DNA from: Nitrospirota bacterium
Lineage (GTDB): Bacteria > Nitrospinota_A > UBA7883
DNA length: 7,061 nucleotides
Assembly (NCBI GenBank): GCA_011052055.1
Contig: DRJW01000299.1
Coordinates: 1 to 7,061 of the forward strand
Direction: 5' to 3'
Made by a program: the position numbers and the translations under genes. The notes under the pieces were generated by a model. The model saw only the letters and a list, made by a program, of their open reading frames with translations, had not been told where the DNA came from and made no database searches. Shown here piece after piece: positions 1 to 5,939 of this stretch. Within the stretch, counting starts at the first letter, position 1. Every line of letters begins with the position of its first letter.

Positions 1-4
1 CAGC

Positions 5-31
5 TTGTCTGCGTGTTATAACTGTTATAAA
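5..31 (+). promoter_or_regulatory. weak promoter-like element upstream of the operon
   Basis: A TTGTCT hexamer at 5-10 resembles a -35 box and TATAAA at 26-31 resembles a -10 box, but the 15-base spacer is shorter than the usual 16-18. The heptamer GTTATAA occurs twice, at 15-21 and 24-30, nine bases apart. This could be a small direct-repeat operator or simply AT-rich promoter DNA. The window begins only 4 bases upstream, so the true promoter may lie outside it. Confidence 0.2.
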
Positions 32-60
32 GCTCCTGAAATGTTTAAAAGGACATCGCA

Positions 61-831
61 ATGGCGTTGTTGTGCCGCGCTTTTCCATGGTTATGCCTTG
101 CGGCTCTCCTGCCTGTGTGCAATGGCGCGTGGGCGGATGAGGCTTCAAAAGAGCGGGCCGGGGTAATCTTGCGCGAAGTCGATGACCTGTGGCGCGGTGA
201 ATCCTCTCACGCCGTGATATCGATGATGATAAAAACCAGGCATTACACACGAAAAATGAAAATGGAGGGCTGGTCGAAGGGCAAAGACAGCTCCCTTGTT
301 GTTATCCTCACTCCGCTCCGCGAGAAGGGCACGGCCTCGCTAAAATCTGGATCGAGCGTCTACTCTTATCTCCCCAGAACCGACCGGACCGTACGCCTGA
401 CCGCCGGGATGATGATGAGCTCGTGGATGGGAAGCCATTTCACAAACGACGACCTGGTGAAAGAGTCCCGCCTGTCGGACGACTATGAGGCCGATATTAC
501 CTTCGAGGGAAAAAGGGAGGGAGTTGATGTCATAGAATTTACCTTGACTCCAAAACCTGACGCGGCCGTTGTCTGGGGGGAAATCGTTTATCTGGTGCGC
601 TCCGATCATCTTCCGTTAAGAGCGCTTTATTTCGACGAAGATATGAAACTGATCCGGACAATGACTTTTAGCAAACCTGAAATCATGGACGACAGGCTGT
701 TTCCCACTGTTTTGCGCGTTACGCCGCAAGACAAACCGGATGAGTTCACCGAGCTTGTATATGAAAAAATAAAATTCAATATCGGCCTGGACGACGCTTT
801 TTTTTCTATCGCGCGCCTGAAACGAAGATAA
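61..831 (+). CDS. periplasmic LolA-like outer-membrane lipoprotein-sorting protein
   Basis: This 256-residue exported protein resembles the LolA-like family annotated as outer membrane lipoprotein-sorting protein (Pfam LolA_like, COG2834 type). Members adopt a half-barrel fold that shields an acyl chain in the periplasm. Residues 1-25 form a signal peptide with a probable signal peptidase I site after A-W-A; Cys20 is preceded by Val, so it is not a convincing lipobox. The family pattern is visible in order: a basic stretch near residues 58-74, P-x-x-x-K-G-T at 85-91, the V-Y-S-Y-L-P-R segment at 100-106, and M-M-M-S-S-W-M-G-S followed by a D-D-L motif at 117-132. The ATG follows an AAAAGGA ribosome binding site at 47-53. 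It sits 16 bases upstream of the first ABC permease, so it is probably the carrier partner of that transporter. Family assignment is fairly secure; cargo is not known. Confidence 0.85.
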   Translation: MALLCRAFPWLCLAALLPVCNGAWADEASKERAGVILREVDDLWRGESSHAVISMMIKTRHYTRKMKMEGWSKGKDSSLVVILTPLREKGTASLKSGSSVYSYLPRTDRTVRLTAGMMMSSWMGSHFTNDDLVKESRLSDDYEADITFEGKREGVDVIEFTLTPKPDAAVVWGEIVYLVRSDHLPLRALYFDEDMKLIRTMTFSKPEIMDDRLFPTVLRVTPQDKPDEFTELVYEKIKFNIGLDDAFFSIARLKRR

Positions 832-847
832 CCGCAAGGACCGCCGG

Positions 848-2077
848 ATGAAGATACTCCCTTTCGCCCTTCGCGGATTGAGCCGCAACACAACCAGATC
901 GATAGTCACGACAGGGGCGATGGCTTTCGCCGGGACGATAATGATTTTTTATCTCTCCTTGCTCGAAGGGTTCACAGAGACTTTCGAGCGCAACACCGTC
1001 GGGATGAACACCGGGAACATACAGATACACGCCAAAGGATACCGTGACGACCCTGACCTTTATAATCGGATAGATAACGCAGGGCAGATCATCAAAAAAC
1101 TTGAAGCGATGGGTTTCGCCGCTTCGCCGAGGCTGTATGGCTATGGCCTGGCCGCCTCCGGCAAGGCTTCTTCTGGAATCAACCTGCGGGGAATGAATTT
1201 GGAAAAAGAGCCGACGGTCACTCAATTGTATAAACATATATTAAAAGGAGCGTGGCTTGATAAAGCGGATAAGCATGGAGTGGTGATCGGCGGAAAACTG
1301 GCCCGGACTCTTGGAGTCGGCGTGGGCGACGAGCTGATAATAATAAGCCAGGCGGCCGACGGCTCGATGGCTAACGACCTGTATATTGCGCGGGGAATTT
1401 TGAAATCGGTTGGCGAAATAATCGACCGCGCCGGTTTTTTCATGACCGACGACGCTTTCAGGGAGGTCATGGTGATGCCGCAAGGAGCGCACGAAATAGC
1501 GGTTTCCACACGTAACATGCGGATCGAATTAAAAACTGCGGTGAAAATGGTGAGCCAGACAGCGCAAGGTTACGAAACATTGAGCTGGCGCAAGCTTTTG
1601 CCGGTGGTGGCAAGGCTCATAGATAACGCCAAGGCGGGGACGATAATAACGCTCCTTATAATATATTCGGCCATCGGCATGGTCGTGCTAAACGCTATGC
1701 TGATGAGCGTGTTCGAGAGAATCCGGGAGTTCGGCGTGATGAAAGCCATCGGCGTGTCGCCATTACAGATCATCGCCGTCGTTTTCGCCGAAGCGCTACT
1801 CCAGGCCTCTATCGCCTCTGTTATCGCGTTTACCGCCGGGCTTGCGCTCTCTTTGCATTTCCAGACTTACGGGATCGATCTTTCGACATGGACCGGATCG
1901 GCGGTCGAGTCGTCCATCGGGGGCGTGGCGCTGGATCCGGTCTGGTATACACATGTGACTTTCGACACGGTGACCATGCCTCTCGAATTTCTGCTATTGA
2001 TCGTAGGGATCGCCGTGATATATCCAGGCGTAAAGGCGGCGGTAATCCAGCCGGTGAAAGCCATCCATCATCAATAG
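848..2077 (+). CDS. ABC transporter permease, FtsX/LolC/MacB type (first of pair)
   Basis: This 409-residue inner-membrane permease has the FtsX-superfamily architecture. One N-terminal membrane helix lies at about residues 18-38. A periplasmic domain (MacB_PCD type) spans about 40-255. A C-terminal FtsX domain has helices at about 263-285, 306-334 and 376-396. The cytoplasmic coupling segment E-R-I-R-E-F-G-V-M-K-A-I-G at 290-302 is the family hallmark, and it contacts the ATPase in solved relatives. The C-terminus has the usual Y-P-x-x-K-A-A-x-x-x-P-V pattern. No ATPase domain is fused, so it should work with a separate nucleotide-binding subunit, most simply the one at 5232-5939. AAGGA at 836-840 gives a well-spaced start. 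The loop between helices 3 and 4 (about 335-375) contains G-I-D-L-S and G-G-V-A-L-D-P, matched in the next gene. It most likely forms a heterodimer with that neighbour. Confidence 0.9.
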   Translation: MKILPFALRGLSRNTTRSIVTTGAMAFAGTIMIFYLSLLEGFTETFERNTVGMNTGNIQIHAKGYRDDPDLYNRIDNAGQIIKKLEAMGFAASPRLYGYGLAASGKASSGINLRGMNLEKEPTVTQLYKHILKGAWLDKADKHGVVIGGKLARTLGVGVGDELIIISQAADGSMANDLYIARGILKSVGEIIDRAGFFMTDDAFREVMVMPQGAHEIAVSTRNMRIELKTAVKMVSQTAQGYETLSWRKLLPVVARLIDNAKAGTIITLLIIYSAIGMVVLNAMLMSVFERIREFGVMKAIGVSPLQIIAVVFAEALLQASIASVIAFTAGLALSLHFQTYGIDLSTWTGSAVESSIGGVALDPVWYTHVTFDTVTMPLEFLLLIVGIAVIYPGVKAAVIQPVKAIHHQ

Positions 2078-2079
2078 AC

Positions 2080-2083
2080 GAGG
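2080..2083 (+). promoter_or_regulatory. ribosome binding site fixing the start of the second permease
   Basis: GAGG lies 11 bases before the ATG at 2095. The same reading frame stays open back to 1888, but that part is inside the preceding permease gene and is rich in Arg, Gly and Asp, unlike this family. The ATG at 2107 would be 23 bases from this site, so 2095 is the preferred start. Confidence 0.5.
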
Positions 2084-2094
2084 TAATCTGGCGC

Positions 2095-3330
2095 ATGCTT
2101 TTCACGATGACCTGGCGAAACCTGTCGCGAAGAAAGCGAAGAACCCTCATATCGGCGTTTACAGTCGCAGGAGGCGTTTTCTTTTCTGTCGCCTTTACCG
2201 CGACAGGCGATTACGCATACACAAACATGATAAACACCAGCGCCACTATGGGTTTCGGCCATGTTACGGTGGAGCCGGAAGGGTACAACCTTAGCCCCAC
2301 TCTTCAAAAGCGGATCGGCGGAGCGAACGCTATAAGAGAAAAGGCGCTCAAAATCGAAGGCGTCACCGACGCCATAGTCAGGATAACCGGGCAGGCCATG
2401 TTCGCCAGCGCCGCCAAAAGCGTGGGCGGCGTGTTTATCGCCGTCGACCCGTCCCAGGAATCTCCTGAAAACAACATCTATCTCCGCTCTATGGTGGAAG
2501 GCTCCATGCTCGATAAAACCGATGGGCGCCAAGTGGTGGTCGGATGGAAAATGGCGAAAAAGATGAACCTTCGTGTCGGCAAAAAACTGGTCTACACCAC
2601 CACCGATATCAACGGGGAGATAGTAAGCGAAGTTGGCAGAATCTCCGGGATTTTTAAAACCGGCGTAGACGCGGTGGACGGCTCCATTGCGCTGATACCA
2701 ATAGACAAGATGCGCTCGATTCTCCATTATGGGCCAGACGAGGCTACGCTGGTCTCCGTCTTTATAGACGACCAGCGTTTCGCCGGTCAAATGCGGGATG
2801 TCATCGCATCTTCGCTCGCAATGAAAGGCGTGGATATCCTGACATGGAGCCAGACGCAGGCGGACATGGCCGGGATCATCGCCATAGACCGTAGGATGAA
2901 TTACCTCTCACAGTTTCTGGTGGGGCTTGTAATCGCCGCAGGGATTTTAAACACAATGTTTATGAGTGTGCTTGAGCGCAAACGGGAGTTCGGGATCATG
3001 ATGGCGGTTGGCATGACGCCCGGACGGCTTTTCAGGTTGGTTCTCTTAGAGTCGTTCTGGCTCGGTCTTTTAGGAGTTATAATGGGAGCGCTAATTACGA
3101 TTCCGGCCTATATATATATGTCCAACATCGGGATAGACTTAAGCTCGCTGGTGGAGGATGGCGCGGATGTAGGCGGCGTACTGATCGATCCGATCATGAA
3201 ATACCGGCTATACAAGCAAAGCGTGGCCGCCATCCTCTCCGGGGTCTTCGCCTTAACCATACTGGCTGGGCTTTATCCTGCGTTCAAGGCGGGGAGGGTC
3301 GCGCCGGTTGAAAACCTTAAAATAGTTTAG
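2095..3330 (+). CDS. ABC transporter permease, FtsX/LolE/MacB type (second of pair)
   Basis: With the start at 2095 the protein has 411 residues, matching its 409-residue neighbour. It begins M-L-F-T-M-T-W-R-N-L-S-R-R-K-R-R-T, the cytoplasmic elbow-helix start typical of FtsX-like permeases. A membrane helix follows at about 18-36, then a periplasmic domain at about 40-265 and helices at about 272-292, 315-342 and 375-394. The coupling motif E-R-K-R-E-F-G-I-M-M-A-V-G lies at 294-306, and the end has Y-P-A-F-K-A-G-R-V-A-P-V-E. The loop at about 343-374 carries G-I-D-L-S and G-G-V-L-I-D-P, closely echoing the upstream permease. The two therefore look like paralogues that form an asymmetric dimer, as LolC and LolE do. 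The gene starts 17 bases after the previous stop. A short TA run at 3109-3119 falls inside helix 3 and looks incidental. Confidence 0.9.
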   Translation: MLFTMTWRNLSRRKRRTLISAFTVAGGVFFSVAFTATGDYAYTNMINTSATMGFGHVTVEPEGYNLSPTLQKRIGGANAIREKALKIEGVTDAIVRITGQAMFASAAKSVGGVFIAVDPSQESPENNIYLRSMVEGSMLDKTDGRQVVVGWKMAKKMNLRVGKKLVYTTTDINGEIVSEVGRISGIFKTGVDAVDGSIALIPIDKMRSILHYGPDEATLVSVFIDDQRFAGQMRDVIASSLAMKGVDILTWSQTQADMAGIIAIDRRMNYLSQFLVGLVIAAGILNTMFMSVLERKREFGIMMAVGMTPGRLFRLVLLESFWLGLLGVIMGALITIPAYIYMSNIGIDLSSLVEDGADVGGVLIDPIMKYRLYKQSVAAILSGVFALTILAGLYPAFKAGRVAPVENLKIV

Positions 3331-3355
3331 TTAAAATTTTTCTGGAACGTAACGA

Positions 3356-3883
3356 ATGAAAACTTCAAACATGGTCGCCTCGACTCTGGTCATGGGCGTG
3401 ATCGCCGTAACGCTGATGATTATCGGCCACTTCAGGGGGCAGGGAGAGCATATCGAGGGAATAAAAACAGGCTTCGGGATGCTTGTTTCACTCCTGCCGC
3501 TATTGGTTTTCGCTTTTATGGTGGCAGGAATGGCGCAGGCCTTGATCCCGCGCGAATTTATAGCCCATTGGATCGGGGAAGGCTCCGGGTTTCGCGGAGT
3601 TTTGGTTGGCACGGTGGCGGGCGCGTTGACCCCCGGCGGCCCGTTTGTAAGTTTCCCCATCGCGGCAGGGCTCATGGGCGCCGGGGCCTGTGTCGGCCCG
3701 CTGGTCGCCTATGTGACCGGATGGCTTCTGCTGGCGGTGACAAGGATTCCACTGGAAGTGGGAATACTGGGCTGGAGGTTTACCCTTGTCCGGCTTGCCT
3801 GCACATTTTTCGTGCCTACGCTTGCCGGATACCTGGCCTATATCATTTTCGACTGTCAGGGTCTTGCAAAATTTGGCAAATGA
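3356..3883 (+). CDS. small half-size permease, ArsP/YraQ-like (PF03773 type)
   Basis: This 175-residue, strongly hydrophobic protein has about five possible membrane segments, near residues 6-24, 40-60, 80-104, 106-127 and 145-165. The stretch around 86-101 contains L-T-P-G-G-P-F-V-S-F-P. It sits between Gly-rich turns and is followed by a G-x-G-A-C-V-G-P-L-V-A segment, which resembles the repeat core of predicted permeases in the ArsP/YraQ family (DUF318). Full-length relatives are roughly 300 residues or more with two such halves, so this is one half and would need to dimerise to make a pathway. It looks intact rather than truncated: it has its own ATG and a complete C-terminus. The ribosome binding site is weak (GGAA at 3344-3347). 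The gene lies 25 bases after the second ABC permease, which suggests co-transcription. No substrate can be assigned, and a link to arsenic should not be assumed. An integral accessory subunit of the transporter is possible but unproven. Confidence 0.7.
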   Translation: MKTSNMVASTLVMGVIAVTLMIIGHFRGQGEHIEGIKTGFGMLVSLLPLLVFAFMVAGMAQALIPREFIAHWIGEGSGFRGVLVGTVAGALTPGGPFVSFPIAAGLMGAGACVGPLVAYVTGWLLLAVTRIPLEVGILGWRFTLVRLACTFFVPTLAGYLAYIIFDCQGLAKFGK

Positions 3884-3906
3884 CGATAACCCGCAAATGG
3901 ATAGAG

Positions 3907-3910
3907 ATAA
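3907..3910. repeat. left target-site duplication of the MITE (ATAA)
   Basis: ATAA directly abuts the left terminal repeat and is repeated exactly at 4087-4090 directly after the right terminal repeat. In such AT-rich flanks a four-base match alone is weak. Its exact abutment to perfect inverted repeats makes it convincing. Confidence 0.7.
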
Positions 3911-4086
3911 GGGAACCTCTAAAAATCCATTTCTGCTACAATCGGCTTAAAAGACGCCATGCTTCGTTGACGAGTCAAAATCGTCCTCAGAGTAGTTACC
4001 ACTACGCTTGCGGCTATTTTGTCTCGCCGCCTCGCCTGACAACTTTTCGCTCGATTTCGCTACGAAAGCGCTTTTTAGAGGTTCCC
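3911..4086. mobile_element. 176-bp palindromic MITE with 15-bp terminal inverted repeats
   Basis: The left end (3911-3925, GGGAACCTCTAAAAA) and right end (4072-4086) are perfect 15-base inverted repeats. They are flanked by the same tetranucleotide ATAA at 3907-3910 and 4087-4090, which reads as a target-site duplication. The element is a degenerate palindrome over its whole length, in register about the point 3998.5. The central GTAGT/ACTAC hairpin (3992-3996 with 4001-4005) and an 11-base arm with one mismatch (3971-3981 with 4016-4026) share that centre. It encodes no transposase, so it would depend on an IS element elsewhere in the genome. The ends and 4-bp duplication fit several DDE families, IS5-like among them, but I cannot name the parent. 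It sits between the small permease and the TPR gene without breaking either. Confidence 0.85.
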
Positions 4087-4090
4087 ATAA
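4087..4090. repeat. right target-site duplication of the MITE (ATAA)
   Basis: This is the partner of the ATAA at 3907-3910. It is followed by a short AT-rich stretch and then the GGAG ribosome binding site at 4101-4104, eight bases before the TPR gene start. The insertion therefore left translation signals of the downstream gene in place. Confidence 0.7.
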
Positions 4091-4112
4091 ATAATAAAAA
4101 GGAGACCGGGCC

Positions 4113-4868
4113 ATGAGAGTTTTAATTGTTTCATTCTTTATTGTTATCACCGCAAGCCTCGCCGTGGCCCAGGATGATCTTCAGACCGTTTTAAAGGCTG
4201 GGGATGAGTATTACGCCATGTTTGATAACGCCAAAGCGCTTGAGGAGTATAAAAACGCGCATTTGGCCGTCCCAGGAAATTTCGAGGCGACTCTTAAAAC
4301 TATCCGCGCCTATATCGACACGGGCGAGGATATCGACTCGAAAGAATCTGAGGAGTTCTATCTTAAGGCGGCCAGTAACGCGCAGATGATGATAGAAAAT
4401 TTCCCGGACAGGGCCGAGTCGTACTATTACCTTGCATTGGCCAACGGAAAGATCGCCGAGCTTCGCGGAGGAAAAGAAAAGGTCAAGCTGTCGCGCTCCA
4501 TCGAGGTCAACGCAAGCAAAGCGGTGAAGATCGATCCAAACCTTTTCCGGCCGCATCTTCTTCTGGGTATCTACTACCGGGAGATCGCAAACCTGAACTG
4601 GTTTTTAAAAGCGTTCGCAAAAACGTTCTTCGGGGGCCTGCCGGACGGGACGAACGAAGACTCGTTAAGGGAGCTTTTAAAATCTGCCGAGCTAAACGAT
4701 AAATTTCCCCGGATCTTTTACGAACTCGGCCTGACTTACGATACGATGGGCAAAAAAGATGAGGCGGTTAAAAACCTTCGCATAACGCTTATGCTTCCGA
4801 AAGCAGATCACCTCGACGACCGGTACAAGAAAAAAGCCAGAGAGCTTCTGAAGAAAATGGGGGGATAA
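4113..4868 (+). CDS. exported TPR-like (alpha-solenoid) protein
   Basis: This is a 251-residue protein with a clear signal peptide (residues 1-19, cleavage after A-V-A and before Q-D-D), so it probably acts in the periplasm. The mature part is helical and looks like degenerate tetratricopeptide repeats. Candidate repeats lie at about 23-56 (with A-L-E-E-Y-K-N-A), 84-115, 125-142 (S-K-A-V-K-I-D-P-N), 145-176 and 200-233 (a G-L-T-Y-D-T-M-G-K-K-D-E-A-V-K-N-L pattern). The middle part, with L-L-L-G-I-Y-Y-R-E-I-A and F-G-G-L-P-D-G-T, recalls TPR proteins of the RMDN/TatT-like type, but that is a pattern impression only. A strong GGAG ribosome binding site lies at 4101-4104. A role as scaffold or adaptor in the envelope assembly encoded around it is an inference from position. 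Confidence 0.75.
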   Translation: MRVLIVSFFIVITASLAVAQDDLQTVLKAGDEYYAMFDNAKALEEYKNAHLAVPGNFEATLKTIRAYIDTGEDIDSKESEEFYLKAASNAQMMIENFPDRAESYYYLALANGKIAELRGGKEKVKLSRSIEVNASKAVKIDPNLFRPHLLLGIYYREIANLNWFLKAFAKTFFGGLPDGTNEDSLRELLKSAELNDKFPRIFYELGLTYDTMGKKDEAVKNLRITLMLPKADHLDDRYKKKARELLKKMGG

Positions 4869-4917
4869 AGATTTCTTATATGCGATTCAGGATTATGTTG
4901 ATGTGGCGCCTCCTCTC

Positions 4918-4973
4918 GTCACCACGGACACCGATATGGGGTCTGCGGGATGCCGGATCGAGTCCGGCATGAC
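4918..4973. repeat. BIME-like double palindrome, copy A (degenerate left arm)
   Basis: The unit starts GTCA and ends TGAC. Its right half is a perfect 8-bp stem (4950-4957 with 4963-4970) with a five-base loop. The left half matches copy B in its end and its GGGGTCT core but no longer forms a good stem. It aligns with 5039-5096 over its full length with one two-base gap. Short REP-like palindromes of this form, with GTCA/TGAC edges and GC-rich stems, are common between genes in many proteobacterial and related genomes. Confidence 0.7.
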
Positions 4974-5038
4974 AACTGCCACCCCCACCTCAATCCTCCC
5001 CCCCCAAGGCGGTACAGCCCAGGCCCTCCTATCATCCT

Positions 5039-5096
5039 GTCACCCCGGCCTCCAAGAGCCGGGGTCTCCGAGATCCCGCGTCAAGCGCGGGATGAC
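5039..5096. repeat. BIME-like double palindrome, copy B (two intact hairpins)
   Basis: Two hairpins lie back to back. The first has an 8-bp stem (5042-5049 with 5058-5065) and an eight-base loop. The second has an 8-bp stem (5073-5080 with 5086-5093) and a five-base loop. The outer ends are GTCA and TGAC, and the joint TCTCCGAGA is itself near-palindromic, so the whole unit reads as an inverted pair. Such pairs can stabilise mRNA 3' ends, bind gyrase or integration host factor, or be mobilised by REP-associated transposases. No such role can be read directly here. Confidence 0.75.
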
Positions 5097-5168
5097 GTTT
5101 TACACCACCCCGTTACGGGCATGGCCCAGCCCCTCCCCTCACGGGCGGGGAAATGTTTGGCGAGACGC

Positions 5169-5206
5169 TGGAGATTGCCACGTCGCATTTGCTCCTCGCA
5201 ACGACA
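5169..5206. repeat. probable interspersed intergenic repeat fragment
   Basis: The segment contains GGAGATTGCCACGTCG, then CTCCTCGCAACGACA. This resembles an interspersed repeat I recall from many bacterial genomes, in which GAGATTGC and CTCGCAATGAC-like ends flank a short GC-rich palindrome. The TTGC at 5175-5178 and GCAA at 5198-5201 are complementary, but pairing is weak. Assignment rests on recollection of the pattern and not on a second copy in this window. Confidence 0.35.
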
Positions 5207-5231
5207 AACAGGATGAATATCTAAATTACCA

Positions 5232-5939
5232 ATGATTGAAAAAAACTCGAACACGCCTATCGTCCGGCTCTCTTCTGTAACTAAGATATATAAGCAGGGG
5301 CGGATGGAGGTCAAGGCGGTGGATGCTCTTACGCTCGCAATCGGCAAAGGCGAGTTCTCGGCGTTGTGCGGGCCGTCCGGGTCTGGCAAGACCACTACCT
5401 TAAACCTCATCGGAGCCCTCGATATTCCCGATTCTGGCGATGTCATGCTAGAAGATAGAAACTTAAGAGACCTGTCGCGAACCGAGCTTAGCCGTCTTAG
5501 GCGCGACCGGATAGGGTTTGTCTTCCAGGCTTACAACCTTGTCCAGGTATTAACGGCGTATGAGAACGCCGAGTTCGTCCTTAACCTGCAGGGTGTCCCC
5601 AGGGCGGAGCGCAAAGAGAGGACTATGGCCCTTTTAAAAGAGGTGGGGCTGGAGGGGATGGAAAACAGGCGGCCAGACGAGCTCTCTGGCGGACAACAGC
5701 AGAGAGTGGCCATCGCCAGGGCCATCGCCCCGGAGCCTGCCATTGTGCTGGCCGACGAGCCTACGGCCAACGTGGATTCCGCCACCGCAGGCGCCCTTTT
5801 GGACCTTATGGAAAAGCTGAACCAGGAGAAGGGGGTCACTTTTCTTTTCTCCACTCACGACGAGCGGGTCATGCGGCGGGCAAAAAGAATCATGACAATG
5901 CGCGACGGCAAACTGGTGGGCGACGAGGCGAAAAACTGA
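5232..5939 (+). CDS. ABC transporter ATP-binding protein, LolD/MacB type
   Basis: This is a complete 235-residue nucleotide-binding subunit. Walker A is G-P-S-G-S-G-K-T-T at 47-55. The Q-loop glutamine is Q99 within F-V-F-Q-A-Y-N-L-V. The signature L-S-G-G-Q is at 151-155, Walker B I-V-L-A-D-E at 171-176 with catalytic E176, a D-loop at about 179-183, and the switch histidine H209 in S-T-H-D. The size and the A-Y-N-L-V segment fit the LolD/MacB/FtsE group that powers FtsX-like permeases. The best partners are the permeases at 848-3330, although two other genes and a repeat-filled gap intervene. An in-frame stop at 5214-5216 leaves the ATG at 5232 as the only reasonable start. No Shine-Dalgarno sequence is present at normal spacing (the nearest AGGA, at 5210-5213, is 18 bases away), so initiation may be weak or unusual. 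Confidence 0.93.
   Translation: MIEKNSNTPIVRLSSVTKIYKQGRMEVKAVDALTLAIGKGEFSALCGPSGSGKTTTLNLIGALDIPDSGDVMLEDRNLRDLSRTELSRLRRDRIGFVFQAYNLVQVLTAYENAEFVLNLQGVPRAERKERTMALLKEVGLEGMENRRPDELSGGQQQRVAIARAIAPEPAIVLADEPTANVDSATAGALLDLMEKLNQEKGVTFLFSTHDERVMRRAKRIMTMRDGKLVGDEAKN
5925..5928 (+). promoter_or_regulatory. ribosome binding site inside the ATPase gene for the beta-barrel gene
   Basis: GAGG near the ATPase C-terminal codons lies 10 bases before the ATG at 5939. Together with the TGATG stop-start overlap it supports translational coupling of the ATPase and the barrel protein. Confidence 0.45.

Larger units (their letters stand above)
4869..5231. other. noncoding 363-bp gap filled with palindromic repeats
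   Basis: I see no credible gene here. From about 4911 on the gap holds two double-hairpin units (4918-4973 and 5039-5096), a C-rich linker with a run of eight C at about 4998-5005, a set of small GC palindromes (about 5109-5150) and a further repeat-like segment (5169-5206). The first 40 bases after the TPR gene are AT-rich and featureless. Reading frames that cross the gap give Pro/Arg-rich translations that follow the palindromes and are not proteins. No T-rich intrinsic terminator is clear, so readthrough into the ATPase gene is possible. Confidence 0.7.

Noticed and set aside
1888..2094. Upstream extension of the second permease frame, giving 69 extra residues
   Set aside because: It lies within the first permease gene in another frame and translates to an Arg/Gly/Asp-rich stretch. 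Family members begin near the basic elbow helix encoded from 2095, which has a ribosome binding site.
2071..2790. A 239-residue open frame on the minus strand
   Set aside because: It is entirely antisense to the well-supported second permease and shows no recognisable domain. His/Val/Gly-rich composition fits a shadow frame.
3568..4116. A 182-residue plus-strand frame covering the small permease end and the MITE
   Set aside because: It overlaps the permease in another frame, is Arg/Gly-rich and runs through the whole mobile element. It is not a plausible protein.
3947..4150. Minus-strand 67-residue frame inside the MITE, considered as a transposase remnant
   Set aside because: No transposase motif is visible, and the frame exists only because the palindrome lacks stops. 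The element looks non-coding.
4918..5096. The repeated units considered as a CRISPR array
   Set aside because: There are only two diverged, self-palindromic copies, with no regular spacers and no cas genes in the window.
5073..5102. GC-rich hairpin followed by GACGTTTT, considered as an intrinsic terminator
   Set aside because: Only four T follow, after a four-base spacer, and the hairpin is part of a repeated double-palindrome unit. Terminator function is possible but not supported.
4903..5235. Open frames of 88-110 residues across the gap before the ATPase
   Set aside because: Their Pro/Arg-rich translations simply follow the GC palindromes of the intergenic repeats, and they lack good start signals.
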